Of a stretch of DNA of 64,000 nucleotides, positions 43,029 to 52,184 are shown piece after piece. Source of the stretch: Streptomyces mayonensis (GTDB lineage: Bacteria; Actinomycetota; Actinomycetes; Streptomycetales; Streptomycetaceae); assembly GCF_018982965.1 (NCBI RefSeq), contig NZ_JACBYP010000001.1:124001-188000 (forward strand), written 5' to 3'. The notes beneath the pieces are model-generated. The model did no database searches. It saw only the letters and a program-made list of their open reading frames with translations, and was not told the DNA's origin. The first letter of the stretch is position 1. Every line of letters starts with the position of its first letter. A program made the position numbers and the translations under genes.

Positions 43029-43367
43029 ATGTCACTCACCATCCTCACCCTCGTCCTGGCTGTCTGGTTCGGACTGATGGGCGCCGCAAAGGTCCTGGCC
43101 ATCCCCGCGATGGCCGAGCGAGCGGGTCATGTCGGGTTCAGCGTCGGCGCCTACAGGGGCATCGGCCTGCTCGAACTCATCGGTGTGATCGGCCTGTTCG
43201 CCGGATGGGCGGTGACGGGCGTCGGCATCGCCGCCGCGGCGGGATTCCTGTTGCTGCTCGCCGGTGCGGCCCTGGCGCACTTGCGTGCCGGGGACCGAGT
43301 GCTCGGCGTGGCGCCGGTGGTTGTCTCGGCCGCCTTGGTAGCGGGCTACCTGGTCGTCCTCCTCTAG
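43029..43367 (+). CDS. DoxX-like small membrane protein
   Basis: The 112-residue protein has four hydrophobic segments and the DoxX-like start pattern (LAVWFGLMGAAKVLAIP, about 10-26; YRGIGLLELIGVIGLFAG, about 43-60). It begins 1 nt after the CoA-ligase stop. DoxX-like proteins are common next to oxidoreductases, but their function is poorly defined. It may be linked to electron flow or membrane integrity. Confidence 0.75.
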   Translation: MSLTILTLVLAVWFGLMGAAKVLAIPAMAERAGHVGFSVGAYRGIGLLELIGVIGLFAGWAVTGVGIAAAAGFLLLLAGAALAHLRAGDRVLGVAPVVVSAALVAGYLVVLL

Positions 43368-43398
43368 ATCATCGCCGTAGAAGACAGTCGTACGAGAA

Positions 43399-45174
43399 AT
43401 GGGCCGCAAGATGAGCAAGCAGGCACCCCCGAAACGAGGGCAGGCACCCGAAGCCGAGACGGTCGAGACAACGTCGGTGCTGGTGGTCGGCGCCGGCCCT
43501 GTCGGCCTGACGCTGGCCATGGAACTCGAACATCACGGCGTGGAGGCCCTGCTTGTGGAGAGGAACCTCTCCACAACCCGGCACCCGAAGATGGACGTCA
43601 CCAACGGGCGCAGCATGGAGCTGTACCGGCGGCTCGGAGTCGCCGACGAGCTCCGCAAGATCGCCATCCCGGCTGACCACCCCACCAGCGTGACGTGGGC
43701 GACGAGCGCGGTGGGGTGGAAGCTCGCCTCCTTCGACTACCCCTGTGTCGACGAGATGCGCGAGACGATCCGCGAGTGCAACGACGGCACCCTCCCACTG
43801 GAACCCTGGATGCGAGTATCCCAGGTCGTCCTGGAGCCGGCGCTGAGGGAAGTACTGGAAGCCCGCGCGAAACACGTCAGGGTGCAGTACGGCTGGACGC
43901 TGGAGAGCTTCGAGCAGGACACTGAAGGGGTCACCGCCCACCTGATGTCCGATGACGGCAGCCGTCGGCGTACGGTCCGGGCGCAGTATCTCGCCGGATG
44001 CGACGGCGCCGGCAGCCGCACCCGCAGACAGCTCGGCATCAGCCTGGACGAGACCGATCTGCGCCGCATGCTCATCAAGGAACTCGGACTTCCGCGCACC
44101 GCCGCGATGCTGGCCCGCTCCTTCAGAGCGACGGGGGAGCGGCCGATGGACGGCCGCATCTACCTCGTGCACTTCACGACGCCCGAACCCGAGATCTTCC
44201 GGCGATTCGGAAACGTCTGGCACCTCCAGTCTCCGGAGGGCTGGACGGTGATCTCGCAGAACGACGGCGACACCTTCACCCTGCACGCCCCGCTCGGCAT
44301 GGGCATCGACGCCGACCGCATCGACCCCCGCGAGTTCGTCTACGAACGCATCGGCCGCCGCTTCGAGATGAACGTCCTGGTCGCCAACGCCTGGACACCG
44401 CGTCTCACCGTGGCCGACGCGTACGGCAGCGGCCGGGTATGGCTCGCCGGCGACGCAGTGCATCAGGTGCCCCCCACCGGGGGCTACGGAATGAACACCG
44501 GTGTCGGCGACGCGATCGGGCTCGGCTGGGCACTCGCCGCGGTGCTCCAGGGCTGGGGCACCCCCGGTCTGCTGCGCGCCTACGAACACGAGCGGCGAGG
44601 GGTGGCGCTGCGCAACCGCACGGCCGCCGCCCGGCACAGTGTCATACGGGGAGCGGTCAAGGCCGCGTACAGGACCGACGTGCACAGCGAACGCTGGGTC
44701 GGGGCCCGTGCCCGCAGGCAGCTCGGGCGGGAGATCAGAGACCTCGGGAACCTGGAGAACGAGGCCCTCGGCATCGAACTCGGCTATCGCTACGACACCT
44801 CACCCGTCATGTGGCATGAGACCGCAAGCCGACCCCCGCGCCAGACGATGGACGAGTACACACCCAGCACCTGGCCGGGGGCCCGCCCCCCGAGCGTTCT
44901 TCTCCAGGACGGACGGGCTCTGTTCGACCTCTTCCACCACCATGGATTCACCCTGCTGCGGTTCGCCGACCACGACGTCACCGCGCTCACCGCCGCCGCC
45001 GCCGAGCGGGGCGTGCCGCTGGAGGTCGTCGACGTGCGTGACGTACACACCCGTGCGCTGTACGAGCGCGACCTCGTTCTCATCCGCCCTGACCAGCATG
45101 TCGCCTGGCGTGGAGACACCGCTCCGCTGGAGCCCGTACGCGTCATGGACCGGATTCGGGGCGCCCACAACTGA
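43399..45174 (+). CDS. large FAD-dependent aromatic hydroxylase (PheA/TfdB-MhpA type)
   Basis: The 591-residue group A flavin monooxygenase has an FAD-binding GxGxxG (VLVVGAGPVGLTLAMEL, about 28-44), DG motif AGCDGAGSRTRRQ (about 198), GD motif VWLAGDAVHQVPPTGGYGMN (abbreviated, about 350-370) and a C-terminal thioredoxin-like domain (about 490-590). It would hydroxylate a phenol, or a phenolic acid, to the catechol opened by the dioxygenase encoded at 38591. Start may be 43399 or an ATG at 43411; neither has a clear ribosome site. It ends the operon at a strong hairpin. Confidence 0.88.
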   Translation: MGRKMSKQAPPKRGQAPEAETVETTSVLVVGAGPVGLTLAMELEHHGVEALLVERNLSTTRHPKMDVTNGRSMELYRRLGVADELRKIAIPADHPTSVTWATSAVGWKLASFDYPCVDEMRETIRECNDGTLPLEPWMRVSQVVLEPALREVLEARAKHVRVQYGWTLESFEQDTEGVTAHLMSDDGSRRRTVRAQYLAGCDGAGSRTRRQLGISLDETDLRRMLIKELGLPRTAAMLARSFRATGERPMDGRIYLVHFTTPEPEIFRRFGNVWHLQSPEGWTVISQNDGDTFTLHAPLGMGIDADRIDPREFVYERIGRRFEMNVLVANAWTPRLTVADAYGSGRVWLAGDAVHQVPPTGGYGMNTGVGDAIGLGWALAAVLQGWGTPGLLRAYEHERRGVALRNRTAAARHSVIRGAVKAAYRTDVHSERWVGARARRQLGREIRDLGNLENEALGIELGYRYDTSPVMWHETASRPPRQTMDEYTPSTWPGARPPSVLLQDGRALFDLFHHHGFTLLRFADHDVTALTAAAAERGVPLEVVDVRDVHTRALYERDLVLIRPDQHVAWRGDTAPLEPVRVMDRIRGAHN

Positions 45175-45210
45175 GCCGTTCCGAGTAAAGCCGCCCCGGA
45201 CAGGGGGTGA

Positions 45211-45247
45211 GTGGGCGCCGGCGTATTGAGGGTGCGCCGGCGCCCAC
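45211..45247 (+). terminator. 13-bp perfect hairpin ending the meta-cleavage operon
   Basis: GTGGGCGCCGGCG (45211-45223) pairs perfectly with CGCCGGCGCCCAC (45235-45247), with an 11-nt loop, 37 nt after the hydroxylase stop. Confidence 0.85.
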
Positions 45248-45352
45248 GGTTTCGGTCCACTTCGGCGTACGTGACTCATCGCCAAAAGGATGATGCGTCA
45301 ACTCATGTGCGCGCCGGGTGATGCGTCATCCGTACGGAGAGGTAGAACTGCC

Positions 45353-45517
45353 ATGAGCGACAAGAAGATCATCGCGCTCGCGGGAGCGACAGGTGCGCAG
45401 AGCGACGGTGTCCTCAGCGCCTCCGTCCTCGGCGAGCACCAGGGCGACGTGTGCAGGGCGCTCTCGCGCAAGTCCGGCGACAAGTTCGAGGCCGTCGAGA
45501 CGGTGGCCTCGCCCTAG
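45353..45517 (+). pseudogene. NmrA-type NAD(P)-binding protein fragment
   Basis: The frame begins MSDKKIIALAGATGAQSDG, the start of NmrA-family Rossmann proteins, after a plausible ribosome site (GGAGAGG). It loses similarity after about 35 residues and stops at residue 54. The rest of a normal protein of about 290 residues is missing. The following 480 nt to the IS110 remnant hold no recognised gene. Confidence 0.5.
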
Positions 45518-45998
45518 GGCTCCCCGCAGTTGTTCGGCTGTGCCGCCTGGGGCAGATCGAGCAGGAGCTTGACGGCGGCGACCGACCACACCATCGTCAT
45601 CGGCCGCGCCCTGCGCATGGACGTGGGACCCGCCGAGCCCCGGGTCTTCTACCAGGGCAGGTTCGGCGGCTACCGCGCCCCCACCGTCTCATGCCCGCAC
45701 CAGCCGCCGGGGGACCCGTGCCACGGCACGCACGCGGATCCCCGCATCCTCACCTGAGAAGGACCCCCGTGCCCATTACCTTCCAAGTAGAGCCCGGTTC
45801 GGGTTTGTGGCCTCCGGGGTCGGTATGGCTCGTTGCCCCTGTTGTTGATGATCCGGGGGGTGCTGTCGCCGGTCCTGGCGGCACCGGTGGGTCGCTGATG
45901 GAAGCATGTCCGCCTTCGGGCAGGGCTGCGTAATGTGGCTGCCGATCGCCGGTGCCCGGTGGGCCACCGGCTGCCACTCCGGGGAAGGAGAACACCCG

Positions 45999-46356
45999 GT
46001 GACCAGCAACGACTTCGCCTCGATCGATGTGTTCTGCGCGCTGGACGTGGGCAAGACGGAACATCACGGCACGGCCCTGCTGCGGGACGGCCGCACCACG
46101 TTCGACAAGCCACTGCCTAACGGCGAGCCGAAGTCGCGCGAGCTGTTCGCCCGCCTGCAGCGCAAGGGGAAGGTCCTGGTCGTGGTCGACCAGCCGGCCT
46201 CCATCGGCACCCTGACGGTCACCGTTGCCCGCGCGAGCGGCTGCGAAGTGGCCTATCTGCCGGGCCTGTCCATGCGGCGGCTGGCCGACCTGCACCCCGG
46301 CTCCGGCAAGACCGACGCCCGCGACGCACGTGTCATCGCCGACGCCGCCCCGGTGT
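45999..46356 (+). pseudogene. IS110-family transposase, N-terminal fragment
   Basis: A GTG preceded by GGGGAAGGAG starts a frame with the DEDD-type N-terminus of IS110 transposases: FCALDVGKTEHHG (about 10), VVVDQPASIGTLT (about 63) and SGKTDARDARVIADAA (about 103-118). Similarity breaks off at about 46350. The transposase_20 C-terminal half with its Ser is missing, so it cannot be active. Confidence 0.75.
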
Positions 46357-46524
46357 GCGGCGCTCACCCCGCGCGAGCGGGCCGCCGCCCTCGCGGCCCT
46401 CACCACCACCCATACCTCGGGCGCGGTCGAAGGCAGCGTCACCAGGATCAAGTTGCTGAAGAGACAGATGTACGGGCGGGCCAATTTCGACCTGCTGCGA
46501 CGCTGCATTCTGCTTTCGCCATGA
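46350..46524 (+). pseudogene. ISL3-type transposase, C-terminal fragment
   Basis: In another frame, directly after the IS110 fragment, the sequence reads HTSGAVEGSVTRIKLLKRQM and YGRANFDLLRRCILL. This matches the conserved tail of ISL3-family transposases (the GxVEGxVxRIKxLKRQMYGRAxFDLLR pattern). Only about 55 residues are left. The two elements are joined with a frame change, probably by nested insertion and deletion. Confidence 0.65.
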
Positions 46525-47264
46525 TCAGCCCGCCACTGCCCCCAAATCAGCAACAGAGCCCAGAAGTTGAGCCAGAAGAGCCACAACTCGTGAACAAAGC
46601 CACCTCGGCCACGCTGTCGACCTCGTCATACGAGTCGGGCACCCCATCTTGGGCTCGCCATGGACGCCTCGCAGGTCTTTCGCGCCGATACCCCACACGA
46701 CGCCCTGCGTGAGCTCGAGTTGGCCAGAGTGGTCTCCCTACAGCTCAACGACATCCGCTTCCCAGTAGGGCCCGACATCCGCGAGGAATCACGCCATCAC
46801 CGGCTCCTCTCAGGCCCCGGGGCCGGTGATCTCGTCGGCCTCTTGGCCGCGCTCCCTCGATCTCGACCCTGTACGTCTGCGTCGAGATCTTCTCCGATGC
46901 CCTCGGCTGGATGGCAGCCAGCCGGGCAGCGACGGTGGCGCACATCGGCGCGACGCGGACACTCGCCGCTGCCTCCACGTTCGACCCTGCCGATCGTTGA
47001 CAGGGGAACATGACGTCGCTGTTCTGTGGCGGTCGTTCGCCCCTGCCCATCGTCGGGGGAGCTGTGCGTAATCCGGGCAAGGTGGGTGCGCCGGGTACTC
47101 GGCAGCCAAAGACGCTGTCGCCGCAGCGTGCCCCGTTCGGGGCTAGTGCGAAATACATCGACCCAGTCCGATCAGCTCCGACGGTTTCGGTGGCGACCCA
47201 AGCCGGTGCCACATCCGGCCTGGAATGGTGCGACAGGCGTGCGACGGAGGCTCTGCGGGTTGTC
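46525..47264. other. 740-nt region without a supported gene
   Basis: Several short open frames exist on both strands but none shows family motifs, consistent codon use or ribosome sites. A plus-strand frame ending at about 46992 may be the tail of a lost gene. Together with the IS pieces to the left this looks like decayed accessory DNA. Confidence 0.5.
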
Positions 47265-48074
47265 CTACAGGCGCAACAGCACGACAAGACGTTGGTCCTG
47301 CTTGCTCATTGGAGCAAACGCCATGATGCGAACGGTGATCTCCCTGCCAGCGTGGTAGGGCAGGGAGAATCTTCGTTCATCGCCATCGGGGTGAGCCTGC
47401 GCCTGATGGGTGGACCAGATTTCGCGTGCTTCGGTGTTCCCTTCAAGGATGTCGTCGCGGAGCCGGGGGAGTTCCGGGTTGTCGGGGTGTGTTGCAATGG
47501 CGAACCGGATCTGCGCGAGAAAGGGAATGGCCCAGTCCTCGCGCCAGTTGACGAGCTGGTCTCGTGCCTCTGGGTACAGGAATGCGAAGCGCATCAGGTT
47601 GCGCTCATAGGGGAGCCATGGGAACCAGTCCTCCTGCGGCTGGTTGTGCGCGACGATGTCCCAACAGAGATTCGAGACGTAAGCAGGGTGTGGAAGCAGC
47701 GAATCCAGCACCGCCTGCAAGTGGATGTCGGATTGCTGGTCAGGGCCGGCCTCGGGCGGAGGCGGAGCGTGTCCCAGTGCCAGCTGGTAGAGAACCACTC
47801 GCTCGGCATCTTCGAGCCTCAGCGTCATGGCCAGACGCTGCACGAACTGCTCCGACACGGGGCGTGGGCTGCCGCCCTCCAGCTGGCGATACCAAGAGCT
47901 CGCGACGCCGGTGAGGGAAGCTACCTCATCCTGGGTCAAACCCGGTTTCAAGCGCCTGCGCGTCGAATCGATACCGGGAATGCGACGGTGGTCCAGGCGT
48001 TCGCGCCAGCGGCGGAGCAAGGGGCCGAGCTCGGGGGACAGCGAATGCTTACGTGTGTGGGCTGCGTCACTCAC
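47265..48074 (-). CDS. XRE-family regulator with MmyB-type ligand domain
   Basis: The 269-residue protein has an N-terminal HTH_XRE (about 15-85, GLTQDEVASLTGVASSWYRQLE, abbreviated) and a C-terminal MmyB-like PAS-type domain that binds fatty-acid-like ligands (WDIVAHNQPQEDWFPW, about 140; NLMRFAFLYPEARD; HPDNPELPRL). The GTG at 48074 is preferred; an upstream ATG at 48125 would lie within the operator repeat. A perfect 7-bp inverted repeat is centred 38 nt upstream. Often such regulators control an adjacent oxidoreductase gene, but here the divergent neighbour is an IrrE-like protease gene. Confidence 0.85.
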   Translation of the reverse strand: MSDAAHTRKHSLSPELGPLLRRWRERLDHRRIPGIDSTRRRLKPGLTQDEVASLTGVASSWYRQLEGGSPRPVSEQFVQRLAMTLRLEDAERVVLYQLALGHAPPPPEAGPDQQSDIHLQAVLDSLLPHPAYVSNLCWDIVAHNQPQEDWFPWLPYERNLMRFAFLYPEARDQLVNWREDWAIPFLAQIRFAIATHPDNPELPRLRDDILEGNTEAREIWSTHQAQAHPDGDERRFSLPYHAGREITVRIMAFAPMSKQDQRLVVLLRL

Positions 48075-48100
48075 GTGCTGGTGTTTCCTACCTCTCGAAC

Positions 48101-48123
48101 GGACATATATGAGTGCTATGTCC
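48101..48123. promoter_or_regulatory. perfect inverted repeat upstream of XRE/MmyB gene
   Basis: GGACATA (48101-48107) and TATGTCC (48117-48123) form a perfect inverted repeat with a 9-nt spacer, in the divergent region between the XRE gene and the metallopeptidase gene. Likely autoregulatory operator. Confidence 0.5.
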
Positions 48124-48281
48124 AATTATCTGTGCGGGCTGGCATATGCGGAGAGCGACATCCCGAGCGCGCGTAGGTCATCGCGGGGATGGGTGCTTTC
48201 GGTAGCGCCACCGCTAGTGGCGGAAGTGGCTGTGCAGGATTACTTATGCAAAGCAGCGTGAGTGAGGGAGCCTGACCGGCC

Positions 48282-48929
48282 ATGTCCATGTGGTGGCGTA
48301 CAGCCAGAACCGATTCGCAGCAGAGTCTGCCCGACAGGCAGGGCTCGGAGGGCGGTAGTTCGGCGCGATCACTCCCTGGCCTGCGGCAGCTGCAGCGGCA
48401 CCCCGAGGGGAGCGTCCGAGGCCGTGTCCTGGAGCGGCGAATTCGTCGACTGCTGCGCTCGCTTGATGTGCAGCCGCCGTTGAGCGTGCCAGATCTGTGT
48501 GCGGCGCTCTCTCGTCGCCGGGGCCGGCCTATCGAACTCCGGGCCTTTTCGCTGCAGAGCGGCGGGCCGCTCGGCGCGTGGCTCGAGATGGCGGCGAGCG
48601 ATGTGATCGTGTTCCAGAAGGAGACGACTCCGCATCATCAGGACCACATCGTCCTGCACGAACTCGGGCATATCCTGGCCGACCATCCGGGACCGCCTGG
48701 CACCGACGTATGGGAGGCACTTCTTCCCGGACTCAAGGCGGATGCGATCCACCGAGCGCTCCACCGGTGTTCGTACGACACCAAGGAAGAGCAGGAGGCC
48801 GAGCTCGTCGCGACGATCGTGGGGGAGTGGGCAACGGTCCTCGACCGCGTTGCCCCTGACATGAGAAGCGCTGACCCTTCGGTGCGCCGCGTGCAAGCCG
48901 CCCTCGGAGACCACCAGGGGTGGCTGTAA
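48282..48929 (+). CDS. ImmA/IrrE-family metallopeptidase-like protein
   Basis: The 215-residue protein has the zinc-protease motif HELGH at residues 126-130 (VLHELGHILADH), followed by a Glu-rich helix (KEEQEAELVATIVGEWA) that could give the third ligand. IrrE/ImmA-type proteins cleave repressors, often XRE regulators. Its stop is directly followed by the start of a DUF6545-type membrane protein gene. This pair recurs in actinomycetes and is sometimes labelled toxin-antitoxin, without firm proof. The first 50 residues look non-conserved, so a later start is possible. Confidence 0.8.
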   Translation: MSMWWRTARTDSQQSLPDRQGSEGGSSARSLPGLRQLQRHPEGSVRGRVLERRIRRLLRSLDVQPPLSVPDLCAALSRRRGRPIELRAFSLQSGGPLGAWLEMAASDVIVFQKETTPHHQDHIVLHELGHILADHPGPPGTDVWEALLPGLKADAIHRALHRCSYDTKEEQEAELVATIVGEWATVLDRVAPDMRSADPSVRRVQAALGDHQGWL

Positions 48930-50048
48930 ATGACCGTCATCTTCCTGGTCGGGCTTGTCGGGGCCGTCGGCTGGAAGTTCTACCAGCTGTCCAAGGCGCC
49001 GCACGACCGATCCCTGCGCTCGGTGGCCCTCTGCCTTGCGTGCGCCGCGATGTCGTACCCGTTTGCGATGCCGGGCGGGGCGACCGGGCTCGACACAGTG
49101 GCCGGACACGGCGCTGCCAAACTCGTGCAGAACGTGTTGCTCCTCGCCACCGTGTACTTCCTGATGTGCTTCTACCTGCACGCGTCCGCCGATGAGGGTG
49201 ACGGCCGGCGCCGAGCCCGCCTCGAGGGTCTCGTCGTCGCTGCGGTCGCGGTGTCCATCTGCGTCGCCGCCGCGACCGTCCCGCACCAGGCCCTGGCCGG
49301 CAGTTTCTCCACCACCGACATGACCGTCGGGCAGGTTGCCTTCTTCTACCTCGCGACCGGCTTGTATCTGATGTACGCCCTGAGCGCCGCCGCGCTGTGG
49401 ACGCGTCGCTATGCGCGGGCGTCGGCGAAGCCGCACTCCACCGGGTTGTGGACCGCAGGGACAGGGATGCTCGGCATGGCGGTTGCATGCGCGATTCGGG
49501 CCGTCATCGTCACAGTCAGGTGGCGCGGGGGCGACATCGCCGACTCGGTGCTGGCCGCGGTCGCCGTGCTTCTCGTGATCTCGACCCTGATGTTCGTGTT
49601 CGGCATCACATATCCGGGCGTCCGAGCGAGACTGTCGCTCTGTCGGCTGTGGCTGCGGCATCGACGCGAACTCGCGCGACTCGAACCGCTGTGGATGCTG
49701 ATGGCTGAGGCCGCACCGCACACCGTGCTCAACCCCCGAACGTCGTCGTCCTTGCGGGATCGATGGCGTGCACGTGGTGTTCACCGGCGCCACCACCGCC
49801 GCATCGTCGAATGCCGTGACGGGCTGGTCGTCATCAGCCCCCACTTGGTGCCGGGCGACGGTCGGCCGCTCAGCGACGATCCTCAGCTCGTCGCGCGACG
49901 CGTGCGCCACGCCGTACGAGACCACCTGAATTCCACCGATAAGCCCACGCCCGCCCGGTCCTTGGCCGTGACCCCGAGACAACGCAGCCGCGAGGCCGAA
50001 ATCCAGGAACTGCTGGCCCTGTCCGACGCCCTGCGCTCCACTCGCTAA
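48930..50048 (+). CDS. MAB_1171c-type (DUF6545) membrane protein
   Basis: The 372-residue protein has about seven hydrophobic segments in its first 240 residues. A soluble tail follows (about 240-372), with LEPLWMLMAEAAPHTVLNP (about 252-270) and RIVECRDGLVVISPHL. This layout matches the MAB_1171c / DUF6545 family that accompanies IrrE-like proteases. The ATG follows the protease stop with no gap. Function is unknown; a membrane sensor working with the protease is a reasonable guess. Confidence 0.8.
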   Translation: MTVIFLVGLVGAVGWKFYQLSKAPHDRSLRSVALCLACAAMSYPFAMPGGATGLDTVAGHGAAKLVQNVLLLATVYFLMCFYLHASADEGDGRRRARLEGLVVAAVAVSICVAAATVPHQALAGSFSTTDMTVGQVAFFYLATGLYLMYALSAAALWTRRYARASAKPHSTGLWTAGTGMLGMAVACAIRAVIVTVRWRGGDIADSVLAAVAVLLVISTLMFVFGITYPGVRARLSLCRLWLRHRRELARLEPLWMLMAEAAPHTVLNPRTSSSLRDRWRARGVHRRHHRRIVECRDGLVVISPHLVPGDGRPLSDDPQLVARRVRHAVRDHLNSTDKPTPARSLAVTPRQRSREAEIQELLALSDALRSTR

Positions 50049-50079
50049 CCCGCCCCCACCCGTGAAAGGGAGCCCCCAC

Positions 50080-51270
50080 ATGCTCATCACCGCCGCCCGT
50101 GTTCTGGCCGGAGCGGACCGGCACGTCATCGCCGACGGAGCCGTTCTCATCCGTGACGGTGTCATTGCCTGCGTCGGTCCGCGCGAAGAGGTGCAGCGCC
50201 AGGCGCGGCCCGAGGAGTCCCGGCTCTGTCACCCGAATGGCACTGTCCTGCCTGGCCTGATCGACGCTCACGTTCACCTGTGTTTCGACGCGGGTGCGGA
50301 CCCGGTCGCCACGCTCCAAGAGCAGGACGACGATGCGCTGTTGAGCGAGATGCGGGCCCATGCCGAGCAGCTCCTGGACGTTGGTGTGACCACGGCTCGC
50401 GACCTCGGCGACCGCAACGGCCTAGCCCTGCGTCTCTCGGAGGATGTCACCTCGGGCCGGGCTGTGGGCCCGCGCATTGTCCCGGCGGCCACGCCCGTCA
50501 CTCCGCCGGGCGGCCACTGCTGGTTCCTCGGCGGCGAAGTCTCCGGACCGGACGAAGTGCGTCGCCTCGTGCAGCGCAATATCGAAGCCGGCGCCAAGGT
50601 CATCAAGGTGATGGAGACCGGCGGAGGGCTCACCAAGGGTGGCGCCAAGAGCTGGGAATCCCAGTTCTCCCACATGGAGTTGGCGGCCCTGGTGGAGGAG
50701 GCGCATCGCGCAGGGCTTCCGGTCGCCGCGCACGCGCACGGCGTCGAAGGCATCACTGCCGCGGTCGAGGTTGGCGTCGACACCATCGAGCACTGCACCT
50801 GGATGACGGCCGACGGATTCGAGGTCCGTGAGGACGTGCTCAAGCAGATCGTCGAGAAGGGCATCTACGTTTGCCCTGCGGTGAGTCCACACTGGCCGAT
50901 GCTGCCGAAGTTCTTCGGGGAGGAGCGCGCTGAGGCGATGTTCGATGCCGTGCGGCAGATGGCCACGTCGGGCGCGCGTCTGATCGCGGGCACGGATGCG
51001 GGGGTGCAGCGAGCGGGATTCGACGGGCTGCCGTCCAGCCTCACCTTCTACGCACACCTGGGCCTGCCCAACGACCGCATCCTCGCCATGGCCACTGCGG
51101 AAGCCGCTGAGGCGCTGGGAGTCGGCGACGTGACTGGGCAGCTCACCGCCGGCTACAGCGCGGATGTGCTCGTGGTCGACGGCGATCCGCTCGCCGATCT
51201 GGGCGCGCTGAAGTCTGTCGAGAGGGTCGTCGCGGCGGGCAGGCACCACGAGGTCGGCGCCAACGTGTAA
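50080..51270 (+). CDS. metal-dependent amidohydrolase (imidazolonepropionase/prolidase-like)
   Basis: The 396-residue protein has metal-site motif GLIDAHVHL (about 60-68), a likely carboxylated Lys region AKVIKVMETGG (about 173), VAAHAHGVEGI (about 215), DTIEHCTWM (about 234) and GTDAGVQRAGF (about 305). This is the typical subtype of amidohydrolases that includes Xaa-Pro dipeptidases and organophosphate hydrolases. ATG follows AAAGGGA. It may be part of a transcript with the protease and membrane protein (31-nt gap). Substrate unknown. Confidence 0.82.
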   Translation: MLITAARVLAGADRHVIADGAVLIRDGVIACVGPREEVQRQARPEESRLCHPNGTVLPGLIDAHVHLCFDAGADPVATLQEQDDDALLSEMRAHAEQLLDVGVTTARDLGDRNGLALRLSEDVTSGRAVGPRIVPAATPVTPPGGHCWFLGGEVSGPDEVRRLVQRNIEAGAKVIKVMETGGGLTKGGAKSWESQFSHMELAALVEEAHRAGLPVAAHAHGVEGITAAVEVGVDTIEHCTWMTADGFEVREDVLKQIVEKGIYVCPAVSPHWPMLPKFFGEERAEAMFDAVRQMATSGARLIAGTDAGVQRAGFDGLPSSLTFYAHLGLPNDRILAMATAEAAEALGVGDVTGQLTAGYSADVLVVDGDPLADLGALKSVERVVAAGRHHEVGANV

Positions 51271-51299
51271 GCGGGAGACAGCAAGAGGAGTGGGATTAC

Positions 51300-52184
51300 T
51301 CAGTGCCCGGGGCCGTCGGTCCCGGGCACTTCTCGATCGGCCATCTCCTCGACGACCTGGTTGAGGAAGGCGAGCAGCTCGTCCGACATGCCCTCGGGGC
51401 CGAGCCCCCGGGTGGCGACCCGCCCCACGGCGCCGGTGCGTACAGCGGCGAGCATGCGCAGCCCTTCGACGACCTGCCGGGCGACGGCGTCGTCGTTCTG
51501 GAAGTACATGGGGGAGACGCCGAACAGCTCGGCGAGGCCCTCGGTGACGATCGGCGACAGGTCGGTGTCGTCCCCGGTTCTCAGCGCGCAGGCACCGTCC
51601 GATGTCAGAACCTGCGCCCCGGCGTGGTCGTTGACCGCCTCGGCGATTTCCGCGTCCGACGGAGGCGTCTGGGTGCCCGGATATGAGTGCTCCAGCAGAT
51701 AGGTGATCTTCTCGGCGACCGTCCGGGGCATCGCCGAGGAGCTCGCTTGGGGCGGCACCTCGTTTCCGAACGACCGCTCCTGTGCGGCGAGCAGCTCGTC
51801 GAGGCTCACGCCGTAGGCCTTCGCCAGCGGCTCCTGGAACTTCTCGTTAAGTCGCCGTTTGCCGCGCTCCGCGTTGGCGACCGGGCCCGAGCTCTTGGTG
51901 CCGGTCAGTTCTCTGGTCTGGTACTGGCTGTAGCCGGCGTCGCAGCGCAGATCGGCGAGATCGGGGAGATCGCCCGCTCTGCGGGGGAAGAGCTCGTCCA
52001 GGGGTAGGCCGAAGAATTTTGCCAGCACGGGGAGCTTCTCGCCGTCAGGTGCAGACGAGCCCAGTTCCCAGCTGGCCACCGTCGAGTCGCCGACACCCAC
52101 CGCTTCTCCCAGTTCGCTCTGGGTGATGTTCCGGGCGCGCCGCAGCGCACGCACCCGGTCGCGGTCGAAGTGACGAGGGGCCAT
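51300..52184 (-). CDS. XRE-family regulator with two HTH domains
   Basis: The 294-residue protein has two helix-turn-helix regions. The first is clear (about 9-65: ITQSELGEAVGVGDSTVASWE). The second, weaker one lies at about 72-130 (SQYQTRELTGTKSSGPVANAE). The C-terminal part has no recognised domain. It is convergent with the amidohydrolase gene. An inverted repeat GAAGTT...AACTTC (52199-52228) lies just upstream and may be its operator. It could be the regulator of the adjacent mobilisable element. Confidence 0.82.
   Translation of the reverse strand: MAPRHFDRDRVRALRRARNITQSELGEAVGVGDSTVASWELGSSAPDGEKLPVLAKFFGLPLDELFPRRAGDLPDLADLRCDAGYSQYQTRELTGTKSSGPVANAERGKRRLNEKFQEPLAKAYGVSLDELLAAQERSFGNEVPPQASSSAMPRTVAEKITYLLEHSYPGTQTPPSDAEIAEAVNDHAGAQVLTSDGACALRTGDDTDLSPIVTEGLAELFGVSPMYFQNDDAVARQVVEGLRMLAAVRTGAVGRVATRGLGPEGMSDELLAFLNQVVEEMADREVPGTDGPGH
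51302..51330. terminator. 10-bp perfect hairpin between convergent genes
   Basis: AGTGCCCGGG (51302-51311) pairs with CCCGGGCACT (51321-51330) around a 9-nt loop. It overlaps the last codons of the XRE gene and lies 32 nt after the amidohydrolase stop, so it may end the latter's transcript. Confidence 0.55.

Noticed and set aside
45530..45757. Possible small protein after the NmrA fragment
   Set aside because: No ribosome site, no recognisable family, and it lies in decayed DNA next to IS remnants.
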